A stretch of DNA of 54,620 nt from Clostridia bacterium (GTDB lineage Bacteria > Bacillota_A > Clostridia > Oscillospirales > CAG-272), in NCBI GenBank assembly GCA_017501175.1, contig JAFVXK010000001.1:1-54620 (forward strand), written 5' to 3'. The position numbers were made by a program, and so were the translations under genes. The notes below the pieces were generated by a model. The model made no database searches. It was not told the DNA's origin and saw only the letters and a list, made by a program, of their open reading frames with translations. The number at the start of each line of letters is the position of its first letter. Positions within the stretch are counted from its first letter, which is position 1. This document shows, in pieces, positions 42,985-51,545 of this stretch.

Positions 42985-44865
42985 TTACTTATAAAGGTTG
43001 CCTACATAAATCTTCCAGGATTTGAGGAGAACGCTACAAGTTTTCTCTGCCTGAATTTGAGCTGCTGCGAGGTTGTATTTGCCGTCCTCATATACGGGGA
43101 AGGACTTGTCACCCATCTCAACCGAAGCTGCGTTGAAATCGTTAAGAGCGGTGCCGGTAAGCTTTCTTCCGAAGGTCCAAGAAAATCCTAAGGAGTTCAT
43201 GGAGATATAGTTGCTAATATTTGCATAAGCAAGATAGGTTTCGTTGTTATCGGGGTTATCGTCTTCAAGGTTTGCAAGATACTTTGCGTGCTTATCCTTG
43301 TATTCTTTTCCCATATAGCTCTCTGTCTGCTCCGCCGTCCAAGAAGGACCTGCAATCATATCGCCGTCAGAGTTGCTGTAATAGGATTTAACCTCGCCCG
43401 AGCCCATAATTACAAGAGCAATTTTTACAGTTCCGGTTTCGGGAAGCTCGCAAATCTTCCTTCCGCCTTCCAGAACTACGTTGTTGTTAGTAATTCCAAA
43501 GAGGTAAGTTCTGACTTCCGTCGTGCCGTGACCCTCGCTCTTTGCCCAAGAGGACTCGTTTAGAAGGAAGAAGTAAGAAACCGTAACGTTTGAATCGGGG
43601 CTGGGTCTGCCGAGCTCAACCTCCATAGTGATAGCCTCGTCAACGGTGTCACCGTAGCCGTACTTGTTATAATCCGCTATGGTAAGGGGGTTGTGGAAGC
43701 TGATGGTAGGCATATTGGTTGCGGTAACGAGGAGCGAAAGATTTCCCGCGTCGTCCTTAACCGTCTTAAATCCGGCATAAATGGAGCTCGAAGTGCCTGC
43801 CTCGGAGGAGAAGTTGACTCTAACGCCTCTCTTCAAATCTACGCTTCCAACCGTGCCGTAATTACAGCCGAGCGCCGTAATTTTTTCGGGATCGCCCTTG
43901 AAGCCCGAGTCTGCGTTATTCACGCTGAAGCCCTCGCCGAACTCCGATGCGTTAAGGTCTCTTACAGTAGCAAACTCGTACTTAATGGTAACATCTATAT
44001 CGGCGTCAACCGCATCAAGCTGGAAGCCTAAAGCATCGTCGTAGTCAGAGGGGTTAGCATCGGTAAGCTCGTTGCCCAAGCTATCCTTATAAACAATTGC
44101 GTTGTAACCGTCATAGAACGGAGCGTGAAGTGTAGCATAACCGTCTTCCTCATACTTGAAGAATCCGCCAAACACCTTATCAAGCGTCTTGCCGCCAACG
44201 ACGGGAGTAATCCATATTTTGTGAAGGTTGTCATTTGCAAGGTATCCGTTAGGAGCGTGAATCTCGTCTTCTCCACGGAAGGTCTGCATCAAAGCGCCAA
44301 AATCAAGAATGGAATCAAGAAGCTCAAGAACATTAGCGTTTGAAACAACGGGAGTTCCGTCGTTAAACGCGCCCTTCGCGGTTTGAATATATTCAACAAC
44401 GCTGTAGTCAAGAACGTCTCCGTATGCGGTAGCCTTATTTTCACCGTTTACAACAACCGGACGCGCGTAAATGATGTCGGTCATCTTCTTAGGGTCGGAG
44501 AATTTATACTTGAACACAAGGTGCTCCGCACCGCCGATGGTAACCTTGGATTCCTCTGCCTCAAGCGCTACTGCGCTGGCAAGACTGGTTTCAGTCGTCA
44601 AAGAATCCTTATAGCTGTAAGCTGCACTGGTGGCTTCCCATACAACGACCTTGACCGACGAGCCGTCGGGGAGCTCGTTGGGAGCAGGTACTGCGAACAT
44701 AAGAATAAGGTCTTCCACGTAATTCAAATTGGAATAAGCTATAACAGGCTCGTAGGTATCGGAGATAGTAGCCGCTCCGCCCGTGGTATCTGCGGAAGGC
44801 ACTACACTGAACACGTAGCCAACAAGCATTATGACGGTAAGCAATATCGCAAGTTTCTTTTTCAT
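42985..44865 (-). CDS. Array paralog A: secreted modular protein, unknown function
   Basis: 626 aa. Signal peptide (MKKKLAILLTVIMLVGYVFS, cut near VPSA/D). Residues 35-200: beta-rich domain with IAYSNLNYVEDLILMFAVPAP, KMTDIIYARPVVV, LDYSVVEY and a closing helix LLDSILDFGALMQ. Residues 205-305: InlB-repeat-like module (HKIWITPVV ... GYATLHAPFYDGYNA). Residues 310-626: LamG-like region with LPETGTVKIALVIMG and a conserved last strand WKIYVGNLYK. No lipobox, LPXTG or SLH, so secreted or held non-covalently. Subgroup with D and E (EYKDKHAKYLANLEDD). Own promoter (44907-44935) and terminator. The layout equals the non-catalytic part of the lyase at 674-4822. Confidence 0.85.
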   Translation of the reverse strand: MKKKLAILLTVIMLVGYVFSVVPSADTTGGAATISDTYEPVIAYSNLNYVEDLILMFAVPAPNELPDGSSVKVVVWEATSAAYSYKDSLTTETSLASAVALEAEESKVTIGGAEHLVFKYKFSDPKKMTDIIYARPVVVNGENKATAYGDVLDYSVVEYIQTAKGAFNDGTPVVSNANVLELLDSILDFGALMQTFRGEDEIHAPNGYLANDNLHKIWITPVVGGKTLDKVFGGFFKYEEDGYATLHAPFYDGYNAIVYKDSLGNELTDANPSDYDDALGFQLDAVDADIDVTIKYEFATVRDLNASEFGEGFSVNNADSGFKGDPEKITALGCNYGTVGSVDLKRGVRVNFSSEAGTSSSIYAGFKTVKDDAGNLSLLVTATNMPTISFHNPLTIADYNKYGYGDTVDEAITMEVELGRPSPDSNVTVSYFFLLNESSWAKSEGHGTTEVRTYLFGITNNNVVLEGGRKICELPETGTVKIALVIMGSGEVKSYYSNSDGDMIAGPSWTAEQTESYMGKEYKDKHAKYLANLEDDNPDNNETYLAYANISNYISMNSLGFSWTFGRKLTGTALNDFNAASVEMGDKSFPVYEDGKYNLAAAQIQAEKTCSVLLKSWKIYVGNLYK

Positions 44866-44906
44866 GGTAACAATCCTTTCGAAAACATTATGGTTTCCCT
44901 AATACA

Positions 44907-44935
44907 ATTATATCTTCGGTCACCTCGTTTGTCAA
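44907..44935 (-). promoter_or_regulatory. Promoter of array paralog A
   Basis: TTGACA (44930-44935), 17 nt, TATAAT (44907-44912) on the minus strand. Confidence 0.88.
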
Positions 44936-44992
44936 GTTAAAAATATTCAAGGGCAAGTGAAATTTATTCAAAGCAAAACTATTTTTTAAAAA

Positions 44993-45021
44993 AAGAGCCG
45001 ACGCATTTCGTGTCGGCTCTT
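44993..45021 (-). terminator. Array terminator B
   Basis: AAGAGCCGAC/GTCGGCTCTT with a 9-nt loop; TTTTTT follows on the minus strand. Confidence 0.88.
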
Positions 45022-45043
45022 GATATCACTGAATTAACACGGA

Positions 45044-46984
45044 TTATTCGTAAATATCACCGCATATGAATTTAAAATTGTTCAGAAGGAAACTGTAATT
45101 ACGCTCTGCGTAAATTTTGAGAGCCTCGACGTTATACGCTTCAACGCCTACGGCATCGTCAGGAGCATTCGGCTTCTTGACGGGGACCCCCTCACCGTTT
45201 ATCATAACCACAGCGTTCTCAATATCGGAGTTCGGGTCTGTTCCCTCTGCCAAATACCAGTTGGGAGAAAGCTTACTCATAGACAGCCAGTTAGCAAAGC
45301 TTTCAAAGGCGATAAGGTCGTTATCGTTGATAGGGTCGTTATCCGCGAGATTTGCCTCGTGAAGCACCTGATTGCTGAGGAAGGTGTCGGTCATAACGAG
45401 ATTAAGCTCGCACGCCTCGACCATTTCTCCGCTCTCGTTGCTGTAATATCCCTTTATAACTCCCGTGTCAAAGACTGTAATGGCAACCTTTATGAGCCCC
45501 GTGTTAGGTAGCTCGCAGATTTCCGCGCCATTCTCAACCTCGCTGCTTACACCGTTCAGAATGTAAACCTTGTTGTTTTTAACTCTGAAAAGCTCAAAAA
45601 TTTCATCCGTGTTCTCATAGCCTACGGGGAAGGGATTTTGTCTGTAGTCCCTCTTAAGCGAGAAGCCAGCCGTGGTAACTATTGCGTCCTCGTGAGGCTT
45701 TCCAACCTCGAACTCAAACGTAAGAGCCTTTCCCGCCGTATCACCATAGCCCGCCATTTTTAATTCATCGGTTGTAATGTAGGTAAAGGACATTATCGGC
45801 TGATTGTTGGTGGTCGTGACGAGAAAAACGAGATTGTCGGGATTGTCGGGGTCTGCCACCGTCCTAAAGCCGTGATAATAATTCATAATGCTCTCGGTTT
45901 TGGGCACGCACGCCTCGCCCGAGAAGTTAATTCTTCTTATTATCGAGCCTATCTTGATGTAGGTGAACGGAGTACTTACCGTAACTGGAAGGTTTTTGAT
46001 TATATCTGCGTCGCCGATAGCAGTCTTCTCTATGTTATTAAGCAGGAAGCCCTCGCCAAAATCCTCGGCAGAGAGTTTTTTAAAGGAGCGCGTGCCGTAC
46101 TCTACGGTAATCTCGACGTCGCTGTCAACCGCATTGATTTGGAAACCGAGCGCCTTGTCGTATCCGTCGGTGTTTGCATCGGTAAGCAGATTGCCGTCAG
46201 CGTCCTTATAAGACACTATCTCAAAGCCGTCAAAGAACGGCGCAAACACCTTAGCATATCCGCCCTCATCGTACTTAAAGAAACCTCCAAACGCCTTCTC
46301 CTGTTTTTTTCCTGCAACTACGGGCGTAATCCATATTTTGTGAAGCTCGTCGTTAGCAAAATAACCGTTTGGGGTATAGGGGTCAACGCCGCCAAGCAAA
46401 TCCTGAGCAAGCGCCCCAAAGTCCAGCATGGAATCAAGAAGCTCAAGCACCTCTCCGTTCTCTATTACCGGAACGCCGCCGTTAAAGCTTCCCTTGGCGG
46501 TTTCAATATACTCAACTATGCTGTAGTCAATAACCTCGCCGTAAGCTGTCGCCTTGTTATCCTTATCTACCAAAACGGCGCGGGCATAAACAACGTCGGT
46601 CATCATATCCGCGCTAAGACCGTAATACTTAAATACGCAGTGCTGAGCGCCGTTTATGTTGACCGTGCTTTTTTCAGCCTCAATAACGGTAGCGGTCCGT
46701 AAGCTTGTGCTTGTGGTAACGCCCTCGGTATAACTGTAAACGTCACTCTCCATTTTCCAAACCAAAACCTTGACCGAATCACCATCAGCCAAGTCCGCGG
46801 GCACAGGAACTGCAAACATAAGGGCAAGATCGTCGGCGTAGCACACGTTTGTGTATGATATATTCGGAACATGGCTTTCCGTAGCGTTTTTCGCATTCAC
46901 AGACGTATCTACCGCAGGCGATACTCCAAAGAGAGATACCAGTAACGTTACAGCCGCAATAAGCAATGCAAATCCTTTTTTCAT
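45044..46984 (-). CDS. Array paralog B: secreted modular protein, unknown function
   Basis: 646 aa with the array layout: signal peptide ending near SPAV/D; beta-rich domain (ISYTNVCYADDLALMFAVPVP, MMTDVVYARAVLV, LLDSMLDFGALAQDL); InlB-like module (HKIWITPVVAG ... YAKVFAPFFDGFE); LamG-like region (LPNTGLIKVAITVFD ... NFKFICGDIYE). Forms a subgroup with C: both end in FKF(I/C)xGxxYE and share a NDxDxxAxExFxNWLS stretch. Only 97 nt separate it from the C stop, that gap holds the C terminator, and I see no good promoter, so it may depend on read-through from C. Confidence 0.85.
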   Translation of the reverse strand: MKKGFALLIAAVTLLVSLFGVSPAVDTSVNAKNATESHVPNISYTNVCYADDLALMFAVPVPADLADGDSVKVLVWKMESDVYSYTEGVTTSTSLRTATVIEAEKSTVNINGAQHCVFKYYGLSADMMTDVVYARAVLVDKDNKATAYGEVIDYSIVEYIETAKGSFNGGVPVIENGEVLELLDSMLDFGALAQDLLGGVDPYTPNGYFANDELHKIWITPVVAGKKQEKAFGGFFKYDEGGYAKVFAPFFDGFEIVSYKDADGNLLTDANTDGYDKALGFQINAVDSDVEITVEYGTRSFKKLSAEDFGEGFLLNNIEKTAIGDADIIKNLPVTVSTPFTYIKIGSIIRRINFSGEACVPKTESIMNYYHGFRTVADPDNPDNLVFLVTTTNNQPIMSFTYITTDELKMAGYGDTAGKALTFEFEVGKPHEDAIVTTAGFSLKRDYRQNPFPVGYENTDEIFELFRVKNNKVYILNGVSSEVENGAEICELPNTGLIKVAITVFDTGVIKGYYSNESGEMVEACELNLVMTDTFLSNQVLHEANLADNDPINDNDLIAFESFANWLSMSKLSPNWYLAEGTDPNSDIENAVVMINGEGVPVKKPNAPDDAVGVEAYNVEALKIYAERNYSFLLNNFKFICGDIYE

Positions 46985-47016
46985 AGTTGAATTCCTTTCG
47001 ACTGTTGTATAAGAAA

Positions 47017-47042
47017 GCGCCGACGCTAGATCGCGTCGGCGC
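47017..47042 (-). terminator. Array terminator C
   Basis: GCGCCGACGC/GCGTCGGCGC with a 6-nt loop; TTTCTTAT follows on the minus strand. Confidence 0.85.
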
Positions 47043-47081
47043 CCGAAATCAATTTACTCAAATTCTTTCAAGGGCGAAGCT

Positions 47082-48947
47082 TTACTCGTAAAGAGCTCCG
47101 GCACAGAACTTAAAGTCGTCAAGAATGTAGCTATACTTGGTGTTCTCCTCTGCAATTCTCTGAAGCTCGGAAAGGTTATCGGTATATCCCTCAAGGTCGT
47201 TTTGGGTATTTGCACCTATTCCAAGCGTCCAGTTGGGAGCTAAGATGCTGGTTGACAGCCAATTTCCGAAGCACTCGTAAGCAAGGAAATCTTCATCGTT
47301 GATGGGATCATCATCGTTGAGGTTAGCGTTGTGCATTTCCTGTCTTGTGAGATAGTTGTCAGGCATAGAAAGCTCAAACGAAGCGCCCTCAATCATCTTG
47401 CCGTCCTCGTCGCTGTAATAGCCCTTTACCACGCCGGTGCTGTAGATAGTGATAGCAATCTTGGTAAGACCGGTATCGGGAAGCGTGCAGATTACCTGAC
47501 CCTTGGTTTCGTCACTACTTTTGCCGTTCATGAGATAAACCTTGTTTCTCATAACTCTGAAGATGTTCAAGGTGTCTTCCATATTCTTAACCGTATCATC
47601 GTAGGAGTCAGGAGTCGGGTTATCTTCCTTACGTCTGTTCAGCGAGAAGATGCCGGTGCTGACAACGGAATCGGGAGTAGGCTTTCCTATCTCAAACTCA
47701 ATAGTAATAGCCTCGCCGAGAGTATCACCGTAGCCTGCGCTTACCAGCTCCTCGGGCTTGATAAAGCTAAAGGACATCATAGGCTTGTTGGTTATAGTGA
47801 ACATAAAGACGAGATTGTCGGGATTCTCGGGGTCGGGAATCGTCTTAATTCCGTGATAATAGCTCTTTGAAACGCCTGCAACGCCGGAATAATTAAGTCT
47901 TCTTACAACGCCGGTTATCGCGATGCTACTAAAAGTCGTGTTGTTGTATTTGAGACCCGTATTCTTCAGCACGTCCGTGTCAGTTATGGCCGTCACGTTG
48001 TTGAGAACGAAATCGCTGCCGAATTTGGACGCGGAAAGCGCTCTGAAAGCATCTGCCTCATATTCGACGATTATCTCTATATCTGCATCTACGGCGTTGA
48101 GCTGGAAGCCGAGCGCCTCGTCGTAACCGATGACGTTAGCGTCCTCGAGCTTGTTGCCTTCAGCATCCTTGTAGCTGATCAGCGTGAAACCGTCGAAGAA
48201 GGGCTCGCGTACGGTAGCGTAACCGCCCTCAACGTACTTGAAGAAGCCGCCAAACACCTTCTCCTTAGTTTCGCCCGCAACGATCGGAGTAATCCAAATC
48301 TTGTGAAGCTCCTCGTTAGCGTAATAGCCGTTCGGCATATACGCCGTCTCGCCGCCGAATACGTCCTGAGCAATTGCTCCGAAATCGAGAATGGCGTCAA
48401 GAAGCTCCAAAACTTTGGTGTTTGCGATAACGGGATTGCCGTCGTTAAAGCCGCCCTTAGCCGTTTCAACGTACTCAACCACGCTGTAGTCGATAACGTC
48501 GCCGTAAGCGGTAGCGTTGCCGTCCTTGTCAACTACTGCTGCACGGGCGTAGATTACGTCGGTCATCATATCGGCGGTAAGTCCGCGGTATTTGAAAACG
48601 TAATGCTCCGCGCCACCGATAGAGGTAGTGCCCTCCTCAGCGTCAATGGCAATAGCAGTAGCCAGGCTGGTGCTGGTAGAGACGGTGTTCTTATAACTGA
48701 AAACGTCGCTCTGCGCGTCCCAAACTATAAGCTTTACGGAAGAGCCCTCGTCAAGAGCCGAGGGTACGGGAACCGCGAACATAAGAACGAGGTCGTCAAC
48801 GTAATTCACGTTGGTATAGGCTATATCGGGCTTATAGCTCTCCGTTATGCCTCCGGCTCCGCCGGTAGTGTCTGCCGCGGGTGCTATGGCAAGTACACAG
48901 CCAACCACCATTACAACAGCAAGAAGCAACGTAAGTTTCTTTTTCAT
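47082..48947 (-). CDS. Array paralog C: secreted modular protein, unknown function
   Basis: 621 aa. Signal peptide ending near APAA/D; beta-rich domain (IAYTNVNYVDDLVLMFAVPVP, MMTDVIYARAAVV, LLDAILDFGAIAQDVF); InlB-like module (HKIWITPIVAG ... YATVREPFFDGF); LamG-like region (MMSFSFIKPEEL, LPDTGLTKIAITIYS, DFKFCAGALYE). Closest to B. Promoter at 49003-49031. Possibly the first gene of a C-B transcript. The module order equals that of the lyase accessory region. Confidence 0.85.
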   Translation of the reverse strand: MKKKLTLLLAVVMVVGCVLAIAPAADTTGGAGGITESYKPDIAYTNVNYVDDLVLMFAVPVPSALDEGSSVKLIVWDAQSDVFSYKNTVSTSTSLATAIAIDAEEGTTSIGGAEHYVFKYRGLTADMMTDVIYARAAVVDKDGNATAYGDVIDYSVVEYVETAKGGFNDGNPVIANTKVLELLDAILDFGAIAQDVFGGETAYMPNGYYANEELHKIWITPIVAGETKEKVFGGFFKYVEGGYATVREPFFDGFTLISYKDAEGNKLEDANVIGYDEALGFQLNAVDADIEIIVEYEADAFRALSASKFGSDFVLNNVTAITDTDVLKNTGLKYNNTTFSSIAITGVVRRLNYSGVAGVSKSYYHGIKTIPDPENPDNLVFMFTITNKPMMSFSFIKPEELVSAGYGDTLGEAITIEFEIGKPTPDSVVSTGIFSLNRRKEDNPTPDSYDDTVKNMEDTLNIFRVMRNKVYLMNGKSSDETKGQVICTLPDTGLTKIAITIYSTGVVKGYYSDEDGKMIEGASFELSMPDNYLTRQEMHNANLNDDDPINDEDFLAYECFGNWLSTSILAPNWTLGIGANTQNDLEGYTDNLSELQRIAEENTKYSYILDDFKFCAGALYE

Positions 48948-49002
48948 TTTATTTTCCTCTCAAGTCTTTGTGTTGAGCGTTCATAATAGTTTGCTCGTTG
49001 CT

Positions 49003-49031
49003 ATTTTAGCATATTTCGGCTCTAATGTCAA
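49003..49031 (-). promoter_or_regulatory. Promoter of array paralog C
   Basis: TTGACA (49026-49031), 17 nt, TAAAAT (49003-49008) on the minus strand. Confidence 0.85.
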
Positions 49032-49080
49032 TATTTTTAATAGTCGTCTTGTCAATATTTTAAATGTAAATTTCAACTTT

Positions 49081-49236
49081 TTAAGACAATATTACCAATA
49101 AAAATCCCCCGGTAAAACCGGATGTATGTGCTAAAATATTATTGTCTATGCTCTCTTTTTTCATAGATAATCCTCCGTTTGTGTTTTTTAGTTTCGACTG
49201 GCACGTCAATTCTAATTATATCACAAACGGAGGATT
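49081..49236 (-). mobile_element. Internally deleted IS200/IS605-like element (MITE-like)
   Basis: A 27-codon frame (49164 to 49081) reads MKKESIDNNILAHTS and then leaves the expected protein. This opening resembles the start of IS200-type TnpA transposases, which continue ...SLAHTKWNCKYHIVF. GGAGG lies 7 nt above the ATG and is locked in a perfect 15-bp inverted repeat (49169-49183 with 49222-49236, 38-nt loop), like the RBS-sequestering hairpin of IS200 left ends. Just after the break a CCGGT-AAA-ACCGG hairpin (49109-49121) resembles a right-end subterminal hairpin. So both ends appear kept with almost all of tnpA deleted. It fills most of the 407-nt gap between paralogs C and D. Confidence 0.6.
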
Positions 49237-49260
49237 TTTCTCATCGGTTAACCTCCAATG

Positions 49261-49283
49261 AACCACGCGACTATCGCGTGGTT
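49261..49283 (+). terminator. Orphan plus-strand terminator
   Basis: AACCACGCGA/TCGCGTGGTT with CTA loop, then TTCTTT on the plus strand. No plus-strand gene lies upstream of it. Confidence 0.65.
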
Positions 49284-49298
49284 TTCTTTATACAAAGA

Positions 49299-49327
49299 GA
49301 GCGCCGACGCATTTCGCGTCGGCGCTC
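49299..49327 (-). terminator. Array terminator D
   Basis: GAGCGCCGACGC/GCGTCGGCGCTC, 12-bp stem with ATTTC loop; TCTTTGTAT follows on the minus strand. Confidence 0.85.
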
Positions 49328-49354
49328 GGAGTGAGGTATTACTTTTTGCGTAAA

Positions 49355-51352
49355 TTACTTGTAGACGTCGCCTACGTAAACCTTCCAGTCGCCGAAGAGG
49401 TAACCGTACTTCTGCTCTACGTAGAGCTGGTATGCAACATTGTTGCGAACAAGCTCGCCCTCATCATTTGTGGTGAAGAGGGGAATCAGCTCGCCGTTGA
49501 TTTCAACCTTAGCAGCCTCAAGCTCTGCCTTCTGTGCTTTTCTGAATGCCGAACCGCTTCCCTTCGAGCCCTGAACACCGCCGTACATAGAGAAGTCGAT
49601 AGCGCTCATCTCAATCCAGGTAGCTATGTCCTTGTAGGGAAGAAGGTCGTCGTTATTCTCGGGGTTATCGTCAGCAAGGTTAGTAAGATATTGAGCGTGC
49701 TTCTCGTTGTACGCCGCTCCCATACCCATATAATTCTCGGCAGGACCCTCAAGTGCAAGAACCATCTCGCCGTCAGCGTTGCTGTAATATGCCTTGAGAG
49801 TGCCGTCCTCGCAGAAGGTAACCGCAATCTTTACAAGTCCGGTGTCGGGAAGAGTGCAAATCTTATGCTTTCCCTTGCTAGTAACGACGTCGTTATTTAT
49901 GATTGTGAAAACGTAGTTGAAAGTCTGTGATGAGTCGTAAGCACCCTTAACGTCCGTGCCGTCCTCGTTATAAGCGTCCGCTGCCGACCACTTCGACCAA
50001 GTCGATCTATCTCTGAGGAAGAGTCCGTGCACATATACCTCCGAGTCAGGAGTAGGCTTACCGAACTCCATCTCTATGGTGAGAGCCTTTTCGTTGGTGT
50101 CACCGAATCCCGACTTACTCTTCATAAAGTCGTCGAAATAGTCGCCAAAGCTAAGCATCATAGTATTGGTCGCGGCGATTTGGAATACCTGTCTGTCGGG
50201 ATTCTCGGGATCAGCTACGGTCTTAATTCCGTGGTAGAAGTTGGTGCCGTCGACTCCCGCCTCGCCACCGAGCTCGAAGCCCATGCTCAATCCGGAGCCT
50301 GCCTCTGCACTTCTGAGAGAGCCGCCCCACTTACTCGAGTTGAATCTGAAGCCAAGAAGCTCCTTTGCATCAAGGCTCGACTCGATGGTCTTCGAAAGGT
50401 TGTTAACCGAGAAGCCTGCACCAAAGTCGTTGGTGGTAAACGAATTCGTAGCATTGGGAGCATACTCAACGATTATCTCGATATCCTCGTCAACCGCGTC
50501 AATCTGGAAGCCGAGTGCCTCCTCGTAAAGCGCGGAGTTAGCGTCGGTGAGAGCATTTCCGTCTGCATCCTTATACGCTACTGCCGAATAGCCGTCAAAG
50601 AAAGGCTCGCGAACGGTAGCATAGCCACCCTCCTCATACTTAAAGAAGCCGGCAAATACCTTATCCTTAGCCCTACCTGCGATAACAGGAGTAACCCATA
50701 TCTTGTTAAGGTCGTCATCAGCGAGATAGCCGTTGGGAACGTAGGGCTCGCCGTCGCCTGCAAGACCCTGTACTACAGCACCAAACTCAAGAAGGGAATC
50801 AAGAAGCTCAACAACGCCCGCGGAAACGATGGGAGCACCGTCGCCGAAGCTACCCTTAGCAGTTTCAGCGTACTCAACTACGCTGTAGTCAAGAACGTCG
50901 CTGTAATCGGTTGCCTTGCCGTCTGCATTAACGACGATTGCACGGGCATAAACGATATCGGTCATTCTGCTTGCGTCAAGCTTGTTGTACTTATAAATGA
51001 GATGCTCAACGCCGCCGATGGTAACCTTGGCTTCCTCAGCCTCGATTGCGGTTGCGGTTGCAGCGCCGGCGCTGGTGGAAACAGCCTCCTTATAGCTGTA
51101 AACCGTGCTGGGAGTTTCCCAAAGCACAAGCTTAACCGAAGAGCCCTCTGCAAGAGCGCCCTCTGCGGGAGCAGGTACTGCAAACATAAGCACGAGGTCC
51201 TCGGAATAATTTACGTTAGCGTAAGCTATCTCGGGCTTGTAGCTCTCAACGTCCGCTCCGCCGCCTTCGGTAGAGTCTGCCACAGGCATAACGCCGAAGA
51301 TGCAGCTGACTATCATCGCAAGAGCGAGAATTAGTGTAAGATTTTTTTTCAT
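49355..51352 (-). CDS. Array paralog D: secreted modular protein, unknown function
   Basis: 665 aa, the longest. Signal peptide ending near MPVA/D; beta-rich domain (IAYANVNYSEDLVLMFAVPAP, RMTDIVYARAIVV, LLDSLLEFGAVVQGL); InlB-like module (NKIWVTPVIAG ... YATVREPFFDGYSA); LamG-like region with LPDTGLVKIAVTFCE and end WKVYVGDVYK. Its C-terminal part has an extra Gly/Ser/Lys stretch (GGVQGSKGSGSAFRKAQKA) absent from the others. Subgroup with A and E. Promoter at 51391-51419. Confidence 0.85.
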   Translation of the reverse strand: MKKNLTLILALAMIVSCIFGVMPVADSTEGGGADVESYKPEIAYANVNYSEDLVLMFAVPAPAEGALAEGSSVKLVLWETPSTVYSYKEAVSTSAGAATATAIEAEEAKVTIGGVEHLIYKYNKLDASRMTDIVYARAIVVNADGKATDYSDVLDYSVVEYAETAKGSFGDGAPIVSAGVVELLDSLLEFGAVVQGLAGDGEPYVPNGYLADDDLNKIWVTPVIAGRAKDKVFAGFFKYEEGGYATVREPFFDGYSAVAYKDADGNALTDANSALYEEALGFQIDAVDEDIEIIVEYAPNATNSFTTNDFGAGFSVNNLSKTIESSLDAKELLGFRFNSSKWGGSLRSAEAGSGLSMGFELGGEAGVDGTNFYHGIKTVADPENPDRQVFQIAATNTMMLSFGDYFDDFMKSKSGFGDTNEKALTIEMEFGKPTPDSEVYVHGLFLRDRSTWSKWSAADAYNEDGTDVKGAYDSSQTFNYVFTIINNDVVTSKGKHKICTLPDTGLVKIAVTFCEDGTLKAYYSNADGEMVLALEGPAENYMGMGAAYNEKHAQYLTNLADDNPENNDDLLPYKDIATWIEMSAIDFSMYGGVQGSKGSGSAFRKAQKAELEAAKVEINGELIPLFTTNDEGELVRNNVAYQLYVEQKYGYLFGDWKVYVGDVYK

Positions 51353-51390
51353 AATAGAAAATTCCTTTCCAAAATATTTTCTTTGTAAAT

Positions 51391-51419
51391 ATTATAAATC
51401 TTTTTCATATGTTTGTCAA
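51391..51419 (-). promoter_or_regulatory. Promoter of array paralog D
   Basis: TTGACA (51414-51419), 17 nt, TATAAT (51391-51396) on the minus strand. Confidence 0.88.
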
Positions 51420-51500
51420 GAAAATTCAAGCCAAAAGCAAAACTTCCACTTATTGCACATTTTAATGAATGTACTTTTGTGAAAAGTTCACAAATAAATA

Positions 51501-51528
51501 ACACCGACGCGGGTTATCGCGTCGGTGT
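51501..51528 (-). terminator. Array terminator E
   Basis: ACACCGACGC/GCGTCGGTGT with an 8-nt loop; TTATTTATTTG follows on the minus strand. Confidence 0.85.
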
Positions 51529-51545
51529 CAAATGTTTTTGAAATT

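Noticed and set aside
49122..49259. Plus-strand frame reading MLSFFIDNPPFVFF through the inverted repeat
   Set aside because: No RBS and it merely reads the complement of the IS-like hairpin; the minus-strand frame has GGAGG and a transposase-like start.
50027..51334. 435-codon plus-strand frame opposite array paralog D
   Set aside because: Similar antisense frames appear opposite the other paralogs, as expected from shared codons, and none has a start signal.
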